The notes beneath the pieces are model-generated. The model was not told the DNA's origin. It did not search any database and worked only from the letters and a program-made list of their open reading frames with translations. From NCBI GenBank assembly GCA_036273855.1, contig DASUGU010000090.1:41106-105105 (forward strand): DNA of 64,000 bases, given 5' to 3'. A program made the position numbers and the translations under genes. Shown one piece after another: positions 34,948 through 43,109 of the stretch (its first letter is position 1; each line of letters starts with the position of its first letter). Origin of the DNA: DATEPR01 sp036273855. GTDB taxonomy: Bacteria > Actinomycetota > Actinomycetes > Mycobacteriales > Pseudonocardiaceae.

Positions 34948-36711
34948 CTACATCAGATCGTTCTCCGGCAGCAGATCCGCCAGGTCCGCCTTGATGAACA
35001 GGGCGAGAAAGCGCGAGTACAGCCGGCAGTCGTTGAGGGCTCCGCCCATCAGCCAGAAGCCCTGCTGGGCGGTGGGGCGCCACATGTTGCGCATGAAGCC
35101 CTCCCCGTCGAACCCCCACACCGGACCGACCCGGTCGGCCACGGAGCCACCGAACAGGCGGCGCACGGTCTCCTGCTGGTTCTCGTAACCGGTTGCCAGC
35201 ACGACTAGATCGGCGGGCAACTCGCGGCCGTCGCGCAGCCGCAGACCGCCCCCGGTGAAGGTGTCGATATCGCGCGCCTGCACCAGGTCGATCGCCTGCT
35301 CGGCGATGAGATCGGAACAGCCGACGTTGATGTAGTACCCGCCGCCCTGGCGCAGGTACTTCATGTGGAACCCGGTGCCGTCGTGGCCGAAGTCGGTCTC
35401 GAAGCCCGCGTCGGCCAGGCGGTCCAGCAGGTCCCGGTCCAGCTCGCAGGTGCGTTTGGTGAGCCACTGGTAGGACTCGCGCAGCACCGGGTACGGAATG
35501 GACGCGGTGATCAGGTCGATGTCCTCGGTGGGCCCCTCCGAGTACAGCGAGTACACCATGGTTCCGCTGGGTACCAGGCTGACCACGCAGGTGGGGCTGC
35601 GCTGCACGATCGTCACGGCGGCGCCGTTGCTGTGCAGTTCCTGGGCCACGTCGTGGCCGCTGTTGCCGGTGCCGACGACGACGGCCCGCCGGCCCGCGTA
35701 CGGGATGCCGCTGTCGAACTGGCTGGAATGCATGACCTCGCCGGCGAAACCGGCCAGACCGGGCAGTTCCGGCCACTTGGGCAGGCCGCTCACGCTACCG
35801 GTGGCGAGGACGACGTGCCGCACGGTGACGGTGCGTTCCGGCTCGCCGTCGCGGCGCAGCCGGGCGGTCCAGGTCCGGGTCGACTCGTCGCGCTCGGCAC
35901 CCGCGAACTCGGTGCCCGTCCACACGTTGAGCTCCATGAACTCGGCGTAGCCCTCCAGCCAGCCGGCGAGCTTGTCCTTGGGCAGGAACGTCGGCCAGGT
36001 GTCCGGGAACGGCAGGTAGGGCATGGAGTTCGCCCACACCTCGTTGTGCAGGGTCAGCGAGTGGTACCGGTTGCGCCAGTTGTCGCCGATCCTCGGGTTG
36101 CGTTCCACGATCAGCGTGTCCACGCCGATCTGGGCCAGCCGGGCGCCCAGCGCGAGTCCGGCCTGGCCGCCGCCGACGATCAGCACGTCGGGGTCGTGGT
36201 CGGCGTACTCGGCAGCGTGCCGCCGCTGGTCCAGCCAGTTGTCACCGGCGAAGTGGGTGGAGAACTCCACGCCGGACGGTCGCCTCGGCCCGGTTCGCTC
36301 CTCGAAGCCACGCAGTTCCTGCAATGTGGTGAGCAGGAGCCACGCCTTCGGCGTGGTGCCGTCGTCGTCGTGCAGGAGCCGGACGAAGCCGGTGCCGGAG
36401 CCGATCTTGGTGTCGTAGTCGAAGTAGCCCTCGATCACCGTCCTGGCCGAGCGGCGCACGATCCTGGGCGCCATCCGGCCGGCCGCCACCCGCACGTTGC
36501 GCGGCTGAGTGTTGGCGATGGTGCGCTCGTAGGCCTGCTCGACGGCGGCCCGGCCGGCGAATGTGTGGTAGCCCCAGGTGAAGGCGATGATGTCGCGCCA
36601 GTAGCCGTCCTCGGCGTACAGCTCGGCGACCCGGACGGCGTCGCCACCGGCCAGAGCGGCGCCGTAGGTCTCGACCCAGGACGCGAACACGCGCCCCGCG
36701 GTGTCGGTCAT
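34948..36711 (-). CDS. NTF2/SnoaL-like domain fused to a flavin-dependent monooxygenase
   Basis: This 587-residue protein has an N-terminal NTF2/SnoaL-like domain (to about residue 140) and a class B flavin monooxygenase. The latter has FAD motif VLIVGGGQAGLALGARL, FMO fingerprint FAGEVMHSSQF, NADPH motif VVVGTGNSGHDVA and the late ATGYENQQ. It would use NADPH and O2 for Baeyer-Villiger, S- or N-oxidation. I use the ATG at 36711 because GGGGGAGG precedes it; an ATG at 36726 is in frame. It has its own operator (site C), downstream of the E3 gene. Confidence 0.88.
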   Translation of the reverse strand: MTDTAGRVFASWVETYGAALAGGDAVRVAELYAEDGYWRDIIAFTWGYHTFAGRAAVEQAYERTIANTQPRNVRVAAGRMAPRIVRRSARTVIEGYFDYDTKIGSGTGFVRLLHDDDGTTPKAWLLLTTLQELRGFEERTGPRRPSGVEFSTHFAGDNWLDQRRHAAEYADHDPDVLIVGGGQAGLALGARLAQIGVDTLIVERNPRIGDNWRNRYHSLTLHNEVWANSMPYLPFPDTWPTFLPKDKLAGWLEGYAEFMELNVWTGTEFAGAERDESTRTWTARLRRDGEPERTVTVRHVVLATGSVSGLPKWPELPGLAGFAGEVMHSSQFDSGIPYAGRRAVVVGTGNSGHDVAQELHSNGAAVTIVQRSPTCVVSLVPSGTMVYSLYSEGPTEDIDLITASIPYPVLRESYQWLTKRTCELDRDLLDRLADAGFETDFGHDGTGFHMKYLRQGGGYYINVGCSDLIAEQAIDLVQARDIDTFTGGGLRLRDGRELPADLVVLATGYENQQETVRRLFGGSVADRVGPVWGFDGEGFMRNMWRPTAQQGFWLMGGALNDCRLYSRFLALFIKADLADLLPENDLM

Positions 36712-36741
36712 GCGGTCCTCCCCCACGTACTCGTCGCGGAT

Positions 36742-36759
36742 GTCAACATTGGTGTTGAT
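36742..36759. promoter_or_regulatory. Operator site C (monooxygenase gene)
   Basis: GTCAAC-ATTGGT-GTTGAT, one mismatch in the half-sites, lies between the E3 stop and the monooxygenase start. On the minus strand it yields TTGACA at 36746-36741. I see no clear -10 at the right distance. Confidence 0.65.
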
Positions 36760-36765
36760 GTCCGG

Positions 36766-38073
36766 TCATCCGGCCAGTGCCGCCCTGGCCGCGTCGACCA
36801 CCAGCTCCCCCACGGCGGGATGGGCGTGGTTCGACGCGATCAGGTCGGACGCGGTCAGTTCGGCCTGCATGGCCAGTGCCACCAGCGCGACCGTGCTCGC
36901 CGCGTCCGGGCCGACCACGGTGGCGCCCAGAATCTCCTCGCCGACCGGGTCGACGACCAGCTTCACCACGCCACCGTCCGCGCCCAGCACCAGCGCGCGT
37001 GCGTTGCCGGCGTACTCGGCGTAGCCGACCGCCGGAGGCCGGCCGGCGTCGCGGGCCTGGCTCTCGGTGAGCCCGACCGACGCCACCTCAGGGTCGGTGT
37101 GCAGCGCGCGGGGCACCAGATCGCGACGCATCGGAGTGGACCCGCCGTGCAGGTTGGCCGCGGCCAGCCCGCCCTCGACACGGGCCTCGGCGGCCAGCAT
37201 CAGCCCACCGGTCACGTCACCGGCGGCACTGATCCCGGGCGCCGTGGTGCGCAGTTCGTCGTCCACCACCACAGCGCCGCTGTCGTCGACCCGGACGCCG
37301 ATCCGGTCCAGCCCGAGGCCGTCGGTGTTGGGGCGGCGGAAGTCGGCGAACAGCACCAGGTCGGCGCCGATCTCCTGGTCCGCGACGCTCACCAGCACCT
37401 CGTCGTCGGCCGGCTTCACCGCGGCGACCGGCGAACCGACCAGCACGGTGACACCGAGCTGCCCGGCGACGAACTCGGCCACCTCGGCGTCGGCGACCGC
37501 CCGCAGCGTGGGCTGCTCGTCGATGACGGTGACCTGGGTTCCGGCGTGCCGCAGCAGGGTCGCCCACTCCAGGCCGAGATGCCCGCCGACGACCACCACG
37601 GCCCTGGCCGGCACCGCGCCCAGACCGAGCGCGTCGGCCGACGTGATGACCCTGCGGTCGCCGACGTCACCGACGGCGGGCAGGTAGGTGGTGGCGCCGG
37701 TGGCGATGACGATCCGGTCGGCGGTCACGATGATCTCGCCGTCCGGCCCGGCCACTGTCGCGGTGTGTGCGTCCTGAAAGGACAGTCGGCCGGCCAGCAG
37801 GTGGACACCCGCCGCGGCCAGGCTCCGGCGCACGCCGTCCCGGACCCGGTTGACCACCCGGCCGGCCGCGGTGTGCGCGGCCTCGATGTCGAATCCGGCC
37901 CGCCGGGTGGCGGCCGCGTGCAGCAGCGCGTTGCTGGGCACGCAGCCGGCATTGACGCAGGTGCCGCCCAGCTCGCCCGCGTACACCAGGGTCACCTGGC
38001 TGCCCAGGCGGGCCGAGGTGAGCGCGGCCTCGGCACCGGCGGCACCGGCGCCGACCACGAGCACGTCAGACAT
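36766..38073 (-). CDS. Dihydrolipoamide dehydrogenase (E3)
   Basis: This 435-residue flavoprotein has FAD motif VVGAGAAGAEAAL, redox disulfide GGTCVNAGCVPSNALL (Lys of the usual PSKALL is Asn), second nucleotide motif VVVGGHLGLEWA and C-terminal catalytic NHAHPAVGE. It reoxidises the lipoyl group of the E2 encoded in the same operon. It is slightly short for E3. The ATG at 38073 lies eight bases inside the LipB-like gene end. Last gene of the E1beta-E2-E1alpha-LipB-E3 operon. Confidence 0.9.
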   Translation of the reverse strand: MSDVLVVGAGAAGAEAALTSARLGSQVTLVYAGELGGTCVNAGCVPSNALLHAAATRRAGFDIEAAHTAAGRVVNRVRDGVRRSLAAAGVHLLAGRLSFQDAHTATVAGPDGEIIVTADRIVIATGATTYLPAVGDVGDRRVITSADALGLGAVPARAVVVVGGHLGLEWATLLRHAGTQVTVIDEQPTLRAVADAEVAEFVAGQLGVTVLVGSPVAAVKPADDEVLVSVADQEIGADLVLFADFRRPNTDGLGLDRIGVRVDDSGAVVVDDELRTTAPGISAAGDVTGGLMLAAEARVEGGLAAANLHGGSTPMRRDLVPRALHTDPEVASVGLTESQARDAGRPPAVGYAEYAGNARALVLGADGGVVKLVVDPVGEEILGATVVGPDAASTVALVALAMQAELTASDLIASNHAHPAVGELVVDAARAALAG

Positions 38074-38710
38074 GGACAGCCTCCTCCCACGCGTGCGCGA
38101 ACGCGGCCACCAGGTCGGCGTCGCTCGGCCGGTCCGCGCCGTACTCCCGCTCCAGCGACGTCATGGATCCGCAGTCCGGACCGCATTTCGGCACCACGGC
38201 ACACAGGTCGAGATCGGCGGCCACGTTGAGGAACACGCCGAACGACGACACGGTGCGCCGCACGGCCACGCCGATGGTGGCGATCCGGCGATCGGCGTGC
38301 AGCCACACCCCGCTCCACCCGGACCGCGACCGAGCCGGCACGTCCAGTGCGCGCAACGCCCGGACGGTCACCCGTTGCAGGGCGTCCGGATAGTCGGCGG
38401 CGCCACCGAACCGGCTGACGTCGGCCACCGGGCACAGGCACAGGTAACCGGGGTCCAGGTACAGGGCGCTGCCGCCGCGCACGGTCCGCACCCGCGCGAC
38501 ACCGGTCTGGTCCAACTCCGCGTCGTCGCGCAGCAGGTAGGGCGGGCGCGGGCCCGGATAGGTGATCGTCGCCGGGTGACGGGCCACCAGCAGCGTGTCC
38601 GGCCGCTGACCGGCCAGCCGGGCGGCCAGCAGGTCGTCCTGCACGGTGACGAACGCCGGCACCGGCAGGTGACCCAGGTCGACGACGTCGAGTGCGGCGA
38701 CCGCGGTCAC
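38066..38710 (-). CDS. LipB-like lipoyl/octanoyltransferase family protein with altered catalytic residues
   Basis: This 214-residue protein aligns with LipB: VRGGSALYLDPGYLCLCPV matches the RGGxxTYHGPGQ strand and RRIATIGVAVRRTVSSFGVFLNV matches the catalytic-lysine region. PKCGPDCGSMTSL matches the catalytic-Cys loop. The Cys is kept, but the Lys of LipB (GAKI) is Arg and the His of YHGPGQ is replaced. Either it uses altered chemistry on the lipoyl domain of the neighbouring E2, or it is inactive. The GTG at 38710 overlaps the E1alpha stop. A dedicated LipB-like gene inside a dehydrogenase operon is uncommon. Confidence 0.78.
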   Translation of the reverse strand: MTAVAALDVVDLGHLPVPAFVTVQDDLLAARLAGQRPDTLLVARHPATITYPGPRPPYLLRDDAELDQTGVARVRTVRGGSALYLDPGYLCLCPVADVSRFGGAADYPDALQRVTVRALRALDVPARSRSGWSGVWLHADRRIATIGVAVRRTVSSFGVFLNVAADLDLCAVVPKCGPDCGSMTSLEREYGADRPSDADLVAAFAHAWEEAVHV

Positions 38711-39708
38711 GACGAGTAGCCCATCGGGTAGACCCCGCTGGTGTAGGTCTGGGCGAGGCATTCGTCCGCGGTGGGCAGCGGGTCGTCCTTGGCGGAGGAG
38801 AACCCGTCCCGGATGGTCCGGTCGGCGTCGACCCGGATGGCGGCCACGGCGTCGTCGTCCAACTCGCCTGACTCCCGCAACTGTTGCTCCAGGCGCGGGA
38901 CCGGGTCGATGGCGCGAGCGGCCCGTACGTCGGCGCGGGTCCGGTACACCTCGGGGTCGCCGATGAAGTGGCCGACGAACCGGTAGGTGCGCAGTTCCAG
39001 CAGGGTCGGACCGTCGCCCGCACGAGCCCGGTCGGCCGCGCGGCGCAGCGCGTCCCGGACGGCGAACACGTCGTTGCCGTCGACCAGTTCGCCCGCGATG
39101 CCGAACGCACTGGCCCGGTCGCTGATCCGCTCGGTCGGTGACATGTCCTCGAACCGGGTCGAGTAGGCGACCAGGTTGTTCTCCACCACGTACACCACCG
39201 GCAGCTTGCGGATGCCGGCGAAGAAGCACGACTCCCACACGGTGCCGGCAGCCGAACCGCCGTCACCCATGCCGCACACGACGATCTCGTCGCGGCCGCT
39301 CAGTTGCAGGCTCAGCGCGACGCCGGTGGAGATGCCGGCGTTGTGGCCCAGCACCGGGTTCTGCGGCCAGGCCCGGACCCGGTCGTCGAACGACCCCATC
39401 AGGTCCACGCCACGCCTGCCCCGGTTCACGCCGGTGGCCTTGCCCAGCATCTCGGCCCAGATGTCCCGGATCGGCACACCACGCAGCAGCAGGAATCCGT
39501 TGTTGGTGCGGTGTGTCCCGTTGAGATAGTCGGTGGGCCGCACTCCGTGCGCCACGCCGACCGCGATGGCCTCGTGGCCGGTGCCCGGGTGCAGGCCGCC
39601 GGGGATCTCGCCCGCCTGGAAGATCTCCACCTGGATCTCGTTGAACCGCCGCAGCAGCACCAGTTCCCGGTAGTAGTCGAATGCCTCCGACGGTGCCTGT
39701 CGTGCCAT
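38707..39708 (-). CDS. E1 alpha subunit of a 2-oxoacid / acetoin-type dehydrogenase
   Basis: This 333-residue protein has the thiamine-diphosphate signature GMGDGGSAAGTVWESCFFAG...VVENN, substrate-site HPGTGHEAIAVG and TRGxxHR-like HRTNNGFLL. It decarboxylates the 2-oxo substrate (or cleaves acetoin) and needs the E1beta encoded upstream. The split E1 contrasts with the fused E1 at 4.2 kb. Confidence 0.9.
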   Translation of the reverse strand: MARQAPSEAFDYYRELVLLRRFNEIQVEIFQAGEIPGGLHPGTGHEAIAVGVAHGVRPTDYLNGTHRTNNGFLLLRGVPIRDIWAEMLGKATGVNRGRRGVDLMGSFDDRVRAWPQNPVLGHNAGISTGVALSLQLSGRDEIVVCGMGDGGSAAGTVWESCFFAGIRKLPVVYVVENNLVAYSTRFEDMSPTERISDRASAFGIAGELVDGNDVFAVRDALRRAADRARAGDGPTLLELRTYRFVGHFIGDPEVYRTRADVRAARAIDPVPRLEQQLRESGELDDDAVAAIRVDADRTIRDGFSSAKDDPLPTADECLAQTYTSGVYPMGYSS

Positions 39709-39737
39709 GTCTGTGCTCCTCGCGTTCGGTCAGCCGG

Positions 39738-41075
39738 TCAGTGCACCGCGAAGCCCGTGCCGGGATCGCTCAGCACGTCGCGTACCTGGTTGAGGAACCG
39801 GACGGCCGGTTCGCCGTCGATGACCCGGTGGTCGATGCCCAGGAACAGGTTCAGCACCGGCCGCACCACCACCTCGTCGCCGACCGCGACCGGCTGGCGC
39901 TGGATGCTGCCGAAACCGAGGATCGCGCTCTGCGGCAGGTTGATGATCGGGGTGCCGAAGTCCAGGTCGTAGACAGCGCCCATGTTGGTGAGGGTGAAAC
40001 AGCCGCCCACCAGGTCGTCCGGGCCCAGTCGGCCGGACCGGCCCAGCTCGATCAGCCTGCTGCGTTCCGCGGAGATGCCCCGCAGGCCGAGCCGGTCGCA
40101 GTCGCGGATCACCGGCACGATCAGGCCGTCCTCGCCGAGCTGGATGGCCAGCGAGATGTCGATGTCGTTGAGAGTGACCAGATCGCCGCCGTCGATGACG
40201 GTGCGCAGCATCGGATTGTCCACCAGCACCCGGGCCACGGCCTTGACGAACAGGTCGGTGAACGTGACCCGCTGCCCGTGCCCATCGCCGTTGATCCGCT
40301 CACGCAGCGCGATCAGCTCGGTGACGTCGGCGGCCAGCGACATGGTGGCGTGTGACGCGAGTTGGGTGCTGCGCCGCATGTTGTCGGCGATGACCCGGCG
40401 CATGGTGCCGGCCAGCGGGGTGCGGGTCGCGTGGCGGCGCATCACCTCGGTGGCCAGGGGAACTGTTGCCGAGTCTGTCCCGAGTGGAGCGCCCGCGACC
40501 GACCTGGGCGACAGGTCGACCGCGGGCGAGCCGGATGCGGTGGCCAGGCGGGCGTCCTCGACGTCCTTCTTCTCGATCCGGCCACCGGGGCCGCTGCCGT
40601 GGATCGCGGCCAGGTCCAGGCCGTGGGTCTCGGCGAGCTTGCGGGCCAGCGGCGACGCCTTCACCCGGCGCGGCTTCCCGTTCCCGGCGGTGGGCGGCGG
40701 CGTGGTGACCGTCGTGGTTGCGGCGCCGAATGCCCCGGTGGCACCGAGTTTGGTGGTGCTGGCGTCGAAACCGCCGGGCAGCGCGGCATCGGGCACGGCG
40801 GAGTTCTGGCCGACGGCGTCGAAGTCGATGACCTCGTCCGGCCCGCCGATCACGCACAGCGCACCACCGACGGGCACCGCCTGCGCGGCCTGGGCGTAGA
40901 TGTGGCGGATCGTGCCGCCCGCCGTGGCCTCCACCTGGTAGTTGATCTTCGACGTCTCGACGCCGACGACGAGATCGCCTTCGCTGACCGTGTCCCCGTC
41001 GGCGACCAGCCATTCGGAGACGACGCCCTCGACCATGGAGAGGCCGAGCTTGGGCATTCTGACGACGACGGCCAT
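39738..41075 (-). CDS. Dihydrolipoamide acyltransferase (E2) of the second dehydrogenase complex
   Basis: This 445-residue E2 has a lipoyl domain with K43 in VETSKINYQ, a Thr/Pro-rich linker (TTTVTTPPPTAG), a subunit-binding domain (ASPLARKLAETHGLDL) and a catalytic domain ending with DHRVIDGEPA. ETSKINY is typical of the AcoC/acetoin-type lipoyl domains. The ATG at 41075 is 11 bases from the E1beta stop. Confidence 0.92.
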   Translation of the reverse strand: MAVVVRMPKLGLSMVEGVVSEWLVADGDTVSEGDLVVGVETSKINYQVEATAGGTIRHIYAQAAQAVPVGGALCVIGGPDEVIDFDAVGQNSAVPDAALPGGFDASTTKLGATGAFGAATTTVTTPPPTAGNGKPRRVKASPLARKLAETHGLDLAAIHGSGPGGRIEKKDVEDARLATASGSPAVDLSPRSVAGAPLGTDSATVPLATEVMRRHATRTPLAGTMRRVIADNMRRSTQLASHATMSLAADVTELIALRERINGDGHGQRVTFTDLFVKAVARVLVDNPMLRTVIDGGDLVTLNDIDISLAIQLGEDGLIVPVIRDCDRLGLRGISAERSRLIELGRSGRLGPDDLVGGCFTLTNMGAVYDLDFGTPIINLPQSAILGFGSIQRQPVAVGDEVVVRPVLNLFLGIDHRVIDGEPAVRFLNQVRDVLSDPGTGFAVH

Positions 41076-41086
41076 GTCCGGCCCTT

Positions 41087-42067
41087 TCAGTGGAGGTTCT
41101 TGCGGACGAAGTCGGTGATCTTGGCCGACGTGATGAGGTAGGCGTCCTGGATCGGCGCGCTGAACGCGATCGGGAACTCCGGTGCGCCCAGCCGCAGCAC
41201 CGGCCCGTCCAGGTCGTCGAACGCGAACTCCTGGATGGTCGCGGCCACCTCGGCGCCGAACCCGGAGAACCGGGGCGCCTCCTGGACCACCATGGCGCGG
41301 TTGGTGCGGCGCACCGACTCCAGGATCGCCTCGCGGTCCAGCGGGCGGATGGTGCGCAGGTCGAGCACCTCGATGTCCAGGCCGTCGGTCTCGGCGAGCT
41401 CCTCGGCCGCCTTGACCGACTCACGCACCGGCCAGCCCCACGCGATGATCGTCAGGTCGGTGCCCGGCCGCTGCACCGCCGCCCGGCCGATCGGCACCAG
41501 ACCCTCGTCCGGCTCGTCGGGTATGTCGCCCTCGATCGAGTAGAAGTACAGGAGCTTGTGCTCGAACAGGATCACCGGGTCGTCGCTGCGCAGCGCGGAC
41601 TTCAGCAGCCCGTAGGCGTCCGGCGCGCTGGACGGGTACACGATGGTCAGTCCGGGGAAGTTGGTCAGCAGCGCTTCGAGACTCTTCTCCTGCGACGCGG
41701 TGAACCGCAGCCCGCCGCCGATCGGGCCGCGGATGGTCAGCGGCACCTTCACGTCGAACATGAACGGGTAGTGGCTGGCGCCGTCGATCACCTGGTCGGT
41801 GCACAGGGTGATGAAGTCGGCGACCATCAGGTCCACCATCGGCCGGTGGCCGGTGAGCGCCATGCCCAGGCCCATGTCGAACAGCGCCGACTCGATGATC
41901 GGGGTGTCGATCACCCGGTTCGAACCGAACTCCTCGATGAGTCCCTTGGTGGTGCCGTAGGGCCCGCCGTGCGCGCCGACGTCCTCGCCGATCACCACGA
42001 CGGACGGATCGCCTGCCATCTCCTCGCGCAGCGCCCGCCGGATCGCCTCGAAATAGGTCATTTTCAT
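41087..42067 (-). CDS. E1 beta subunit of the second dehydrogenase complex
   Basis: This 326-residue protein starts MKMTYFEAIRRALREEMAGD and has VVVIGEDVGAHGGPYGTTKG and ESALFDMGLGMALTG, standard for E1beta. The frame is open to a GTG at 42109, but that codon overlaps the -10 box (TATCGT, 42113-42108), so the ATG at 42067 is the better start. First gene of the five-gene dehydrogenase operon, with two operators upstream. Confidence 0.9.
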   Translation of the reverse strand: MKMTYFEAIRRALREEMAGDPSVVVIGEDVGAHGGPYGTTKGLIEEFGSNRVIDTPIIESALFDMGLGMALTGHRPMVDLMVADFITLCTDQVIDGASHYPFMFDVKVPLTIRGPIGGGLRFTASQEKSLEALLTNFPGLTIVYPSSAPDAYGLLKSALRSDDPVILFEHKLLYFYSIEGDIPDEPDEGLVPIGRAAVQRPGTDLTIIAWGWPVRESVKAAEELAETDGLDIEVLDLRTIRPLDREAILESVRRTNRAMVVQEAPRFSGFGAEVAATIQEFAFDDLDGPVLRLGAPEFPIAFSAPIQDAYLITSAKITDFVRKNLH

Positions 42068-42107
42068 GTGCCCATCCCCACGATCGTGGCCACTGTCGAC
42101 AGCCGTC

Positions 42108-42150
42108 ACGATAGCCGGGCCGCGAATCAGTCGTCAACACTAGTGATGAC
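42108..42150 (-). promoter_or_regulatory. Operator site D with promoter of the E1beta-E3 operon
   Basis: GTCAAC-ACTAGT-GATGAC (42133-42150) has a perfectly symmetric core. On the minus strand it contributes TTGACG (42137-42132), followed after 18 bases by TATCGT (42113-42108). Same geometry as site B. Confidence 0.75.
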
Positions 42151-42241
42151 AGATGGCAGCATGGCTGGTTCCGAACACGACGGGCAAGCAGCATTCACCA
42201 CTGTGCCAACAGGAATCAGCCCGCCGCGTCACCAGACGTCA

Positions 42242-42259
42242 ACCAACAGTGGTGTTGAC
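42242..42259. promoter_or_regulatory. Operator site E
   Basis: ACCAAC-AGTGGT-GTTGAC lies between the TetR stop and site D. It may be a second, cooperative site for the E1beta promoter. Confidence 0.55.
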
Positions 42260-42301
42260 GAGTCAGGGCACGACGGGCCGAGTGAGGGACGAAAGGGAGG
42301 T

Positions 42302-43045
42302 TCAGCGGGTGCGCTTGGGCCGCTTGGTCGGCTGCGCCTTGGTCTCCTTCGCGGCGGCGGACGGCCGGCGCCGAGGGCTGCGCACCCCGCGCAGGAACAG
42401 GTCGGCGAACGACTTGCCGATCTCCGCACCGGTCAACCGGCCACCGGGCACGAACCAGCGGTGCGTCCAGTTGACCGCGCCCATGATGGCGAACATGACC
42501 AGCCGCGCGTCCAGGTCGGCGCGGAACTCGCCGGACTCCACGCCGTCGGCGGTGATCCGGCCCACCGCGGCCTCGTACCGCCGGCCCAACTCCTGCAACT
42601 GTTCGCCGGCCGCCGAACCGTCACCGGGCACCCGGCGCATGTCCTCCTGGATGTACAGGTGGATGAACGGATAGTTGCGCTCGTAGGCGTCCAGCAACGA
42701 CTGCACCAATCGCTGCAACCGAACCGTGGACGGCTCGTCGGTGGCCGCGATGTTCTCCGCGACGATCACGATCTCCTCGACGGCCTGGCGGACCAGCGCG
42801 AGGAAGATCTCGTGTTTGCTGCCGTAGTAGTAGTAGACGCTGGCCCGGTCGGACCCCAGCCGCGCGGCGATGTCGTTGATGCTCGCCGCTTCCAGGCCCT
42901 TGTCCTTGAACACGTCGGCGGCAGCGTGCAACAGCCGGTCGCGCTTCTCGATGTAGCCCATGCTCGGGTCGCGCCGCGCCTGGCTGCGGCGCCGGCCGAT
43001 CGAGCTGGGCACATCGTTCCGGGCTGGTTCCGCTGCTCCGGCCAT
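42302..43045 (-). CDS. TetR family transcriptional regulator
   Basis: This 247-residue regulator has a basic N-terminal tail, a TetR helix-turn-helix (ASINDIAARLGSDRASVYYY, then GSKHEIF) and a large helical ligand domain. A basic C-terminal tail (SPRRRPSAAAKETKAQPTKR) is unusual and may add DNA affinity. An internal ATG (MGYIEKRDRLLHAAAD) at 42961 is a possible start. It lies in the middle of the palindrome family; site F is directly upstream, so it probably autoregulates and controls 23.5-48.6 kb, with an acyl-CoA or pathway intermediate as ligand (inference). Confidence 0.92.
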   Translation of the reverse strand: MAGAAEPARNDVPSSIGRRRSQARRDPSMGYIEKRDRLLHAAADVFKDKGLEAASINDIAARLGSDRASVYYYYGSKHEIFLALVRQAVEEIVIVAENIAATDEPSTVRLQRLVQSLLDAYERNYPFIHLYIQEDMRRVPGDGSAAGEQLQELGRRYEAAVGRITADGVESGEFRADLDARLVMFAIMGAVNWTHRWFVPGGRLTGAEIGKSFADLFLRGVRSPRRRPSAAAKETKAQPTKRPKRTR

Positions 43046-43073
43046 CCGCTGTCAGTCCTTCCGACGAGTCCCG

Positions 43074-43091
43074 TTCAACCTACCCGTTGAC
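43074..43091. promoter_or_regulatory. Operator site F (tetR promoter)
   Basis: TTCAAC-CTACCC-GTTGAC lies 29 bases before the TetR start and after the P450 stop. The half-sites fit, but the core is less symmetric than in other members. Confidence 0.55.
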
Positions 43092-43109
43092 AGCATCCCA
43101 CGTGGGCCG

